This document shows, one piece after another, positions 6,668 to 8,253 of a stretch of 8,253 bases of DNA. The DNA comes from an uncultured Actinomyces sp. (GTDB taxonomy: Bacteria; Actinomycetota; Actinomycetes; Actinomycetales; Actinomycetaceae): the NCBI GenBank assembly GCA_938030835.1, contig CALHID010000215.1:1-8253 (forward strand). The letters are read 5' to 3'. The first letter of the stretch is position 1. Every line of letters begins with the position of its first letter. A program made the translations under genes and the position numbers. The notes under the pieces are model-generated. The model searched no databases. It saw only the letters and a list, made by a program, of their open reading frames with translations, and was not told the DNA's origin.

Positions 6668-7591
6668 ATGCTGCGATACATCGGACGACGTCTCCTGCAG
6701 ACCATCCCGGTCTTCTTTGGAGCAACGTTCCTGATCTTTGCGATGGTCCACCTGATGCCAGGTGATCCCGTCGCGGCCCTCGGAGGCGATAAGGGCTTGA
6801 CCGAGGCTGCGGCAGCTCGAATCCGCGAAGAATACAACCTTGATAAGCCTTTCTGGTTGCAGTACCTGCTCTACCTCAAGGGCATCTTCACCTTTGACTT
6901 CGGGAAGACCTTCTCCGGGCGACCGGTGACCGAGGTGCTAGCAACCGCATTCCCGATCACCATCCGTCTGGCCATCTACGCCCTGTTGATCGAGGCCATT
7001 CTCGGTATTCTCTTCGGTGTTATCGCAGGTGTGCGTCGCGGAGGTATCTTCGACTCAACGGTCCTAGTCCTCTCCCTGGTTGTCATCTCTGTGCCGACCT
7101 TCGTTATCGGCTTCCTTATGCAGTTCTTCTTTGGCATCAAATGGGGATTGCTTCCTGCTACGGCAAGTACGGTTTCCTTTAAATCCTTGACGATGCCTGC
7201 GATTGTGCTAGGCGCGACCTCTCTTGCATACGTCATCCGACTCACGCGCCAATCGGTGTCCGAAAACGTCTCTGCCGATTACGTGCGTACCGCACGTGCA
7301 AAGGGCCTGAAAGAGGGCACCGTGATGACGCGCCACATTCTGCGTAACTCACTGATCCCTGTTGCGACCTTCCTCGGTGGCGACTTGGGTGGCCTCATGG
7401 GTGGCGCGATCATTACCGAAGGCATCTTCAACATCAACGGCGTTGGCGGTACCTTGTGGCAGTCCATCGTCCGCGGTGAGCCAGCTACCGTTGTTTCCAT
7501 CACGACAGTTTTGGTCATGGTTTACATCACGGCAAACCTCCTTGTTGACCTGCTGTACGCCGTTCTTGATCCGAGGATTCGCTATGAGTGA
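6668..7591 (+). CDS. dppB: Peptide ABC transporter permease, DppB/OppB type
   Basis: A 307-residue inner-membrane permease of a peptide importer; 300-340 residues is usual for the family. The N-terminal MLRYIGRRLLQTIPVF begins the first helix. A large extracytoplasmic loop follows (about residues 31-95), opening with the family's MPGDP motif (30-34). About five more helices come after it. The cytoplasmic EAA loop that docks the ATPase lies at about 205-231, with conserved YVRTARAKGL and the RN..IP ending. The protein closes with the typical DPRIRY. The start ATG has AAAGGA 7 bases upstream. It follows the binding-protein gene after a strong hairpin and a 261-base leader, and overlaps the next permease gene by 8 bases, so the two permeases are translationally coupled. 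DppB and OppB cannot be separated by sequence alone; the symbol marks the family, not a tested substrate. Confidence 0.92.
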   Translation: MLRYIGRRLLQTIPVFFGATFLIFAMVHLMPGDPVAALGGDKGLTEAAAARIREEYNLDKPFWLQYLLYLKGIFTFDFGKTFSGRPVTEVLATAFPITIRLAIYALLIEAILGILFGVIAGVRRGGIFDSTVLVLSLVVISVPTFVIGFLMQFFFGIKWGLLPATASTVSFKSLTMPAIVLGATSLAYVIRLTRQSVSENVSADYVRTARAKGLKEGTVMTRHILRNSLIPVATFLGGDLGGLMGGAIITEGIFNINGVGGTLWQSIVRGEPATVVSITTVLVMVYITANLLVDLLYAVLDPRIRYE

Positions 7592-8253
7592 TTTCATCCC
7601 TTCGCAAGCTATTTCGCGTACTCGTGCCGGTCAGGATCACTACGTTTCCGATATTGATGAGACCGGTTTGGGCGCAGTTGACGCCGTCGCCGATGAATCC
7701 GCACCCGCCTCAATGTGGGGGGAAGCGTGGAAGAATCTACGCAAGCGTCCCCTGTTCTGGATCGCTGCGATCATCATCGTCATGGCCGTCATGATCGCTG
7801 TTTTCCCGCAGCTGTTCACCAGCACGGACCCTCGTTTCTGTGAGCTCTCCAAGTCGTTAGGGAAACCCGAGGCTGGACATCCCTTCGGCTACACCTTCCA
7901 GGGTTGCGATATCTACGCTCGCGTCATCTACGGCGCACGCGCCTCGGTTTCCGTCGGCGTCCTGACAACGATCTGCGTCGTCTTGATTGGTGCAACTCTT
8001 GGTTCCCTCGCCGGCTTCCTCGGCGGCTGGATTGACGCCCTGATTTCACGTGTCACCGACATCTTCTTTGCAGTTCCCCTCATGCTTGCAGCCATTGTCT
8101 TCATGCAGATGTTCAAGCAGAACCGCAACATCTGGATGGTTATCTTGGTCTTGTCGATGTTCGGCTGGACTCAGATCGCACGTATTACACGCGGCTCGGT
8201 CATGAGTGCCAAGAACGAAGAATTTGTGACGGCCGCGAAGGCAACCGGTGCAT
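7584..8253 (+). CDS. dppC: Peptide ABC transporter permease, DppC/OppC type (3' end outside window)
   Basis: The ATG at 7584 overlaps the end of the DppB-like gene by 8 bases (ATGAGTGA), and the frame stays open to the window end, giving 223 residues of an expected 300 or more. A hydrophilic cytoplasmic N-terminus of about 44 residues precedes the family's WGEAWKNLRKRP segment. Helix 1 (about 57-78) follows, then the extracytoplasmic loop with HPFG (99-102) and GCDIYARVIYGARAS (107-121), where many homologs have GRD. Further helices come next, and the chain is cut inside the EAA loop (EEFVTAAKATGA), the ATPase docking site. Cys86 and Cys108 in the extracytoplasmic loop could form a disulfide. 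It pairs with the DppB-like protein to form the membrane channel; ATPase genes should follow. DppC versus OppC is undecided. Confidence 0.9.
   Translation, partial: MSDFIPSQAISRTRAGQDHYVSDIDETGLGAVDAVADESAPASMWGEAWKNLRKRPLFWIAAIIIVMAVMIAVFPQLFTSTDPRFCELSKSLGKPEAGHPFGYTFQGCDIYARVIYGARASVSVGVLTTICVVLIGATLGSLAGFLGGWIDALISRVTDIFFAVPLMLAAIVFMQMFKQNRNIWMVILVLSMFGWTQIARITRGSVMSAKNEEFVTAAKATGA

Noticed and set aside
6471..6751. Minus-strand small frames across the permease leader
   Set aside because: They run into the DppB-like gene and show no family-like sequence; the leader is better explained as regulatory.
1..8253. Defence system, mobile element or biosynthetic cluster
   Set aside because: No transposase, integrase, repeat array, attachment site or enzyme set of that kind is visible; the genes are ordinary transport, copper and phosphatase functions.

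Overview
The window looks like chromosomal DNA of a medium-GC actinobacterium, most likely a member of the Actinomycetaceae or a relative. This rests on protein style (actinobacterial three-cupredoxin copper protein, App1-type phosphatase, DppC with the actinobacterial HPFG...GCD loop), GTG and TTG starts, strong purine-rich ribosome binding sites, and tight ATGA-type overlaps. The assignment is by recognition only; no database search was possible. All supported genes lie on the + strand.

Layout: (1) Bases 1-1651 hold the 3' end of a small membrane-protein gene, overlapping by 4 bases a membrane-anchored copper protein with one auracyanin-like cupredoxin domain and a NirK/AniA-like pair of cupredoxin domains. 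(2) Bases 1727-4350 hold an MFS transporter (GTG start) and, 2 bases later, an App1/DUF2183 HAD-type phosphatase, ending in a perfect 12-bp inverted repeat around its stop codon. (3) Bases 4369-4736 are a gene-free regulatory stretch. (4) Bases 4737-6333 encode a lipoprotein substrate-binding protein of an oligopeptide/dipeptide ABC importer, interrupted by a net +1 frameshift near 5379. (5) Bases 6371-6406 form a perfect 16-bp hairpin, followed by a gene-free leader rich in dyads and repeats (6407-6667). (6) Bases 6668-8253 encode the two permeases of the importer, DppB-like (complete) and DppC-like (cut by the window end), overlapping by 8 bases. The ATPase genes are presumably further downstream.

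The last three genes form one functional unit: the lipoprotein captures peptides outside the membrane and hands them to the DppB/DppC channel. The hairpin after the binding-protein gene fits the usual need for far more binding protein than permease. The copper protein and the MFS/App1 pair are separate units with no evident link to peptide uptake.

I see no RNA gene, CRISPR array, insertion sequence or clearly new system. The items most worth a second look are the frameshifted binding protein, the copper protein's missing second catalytic histidine, and the structured leader before the permeases.
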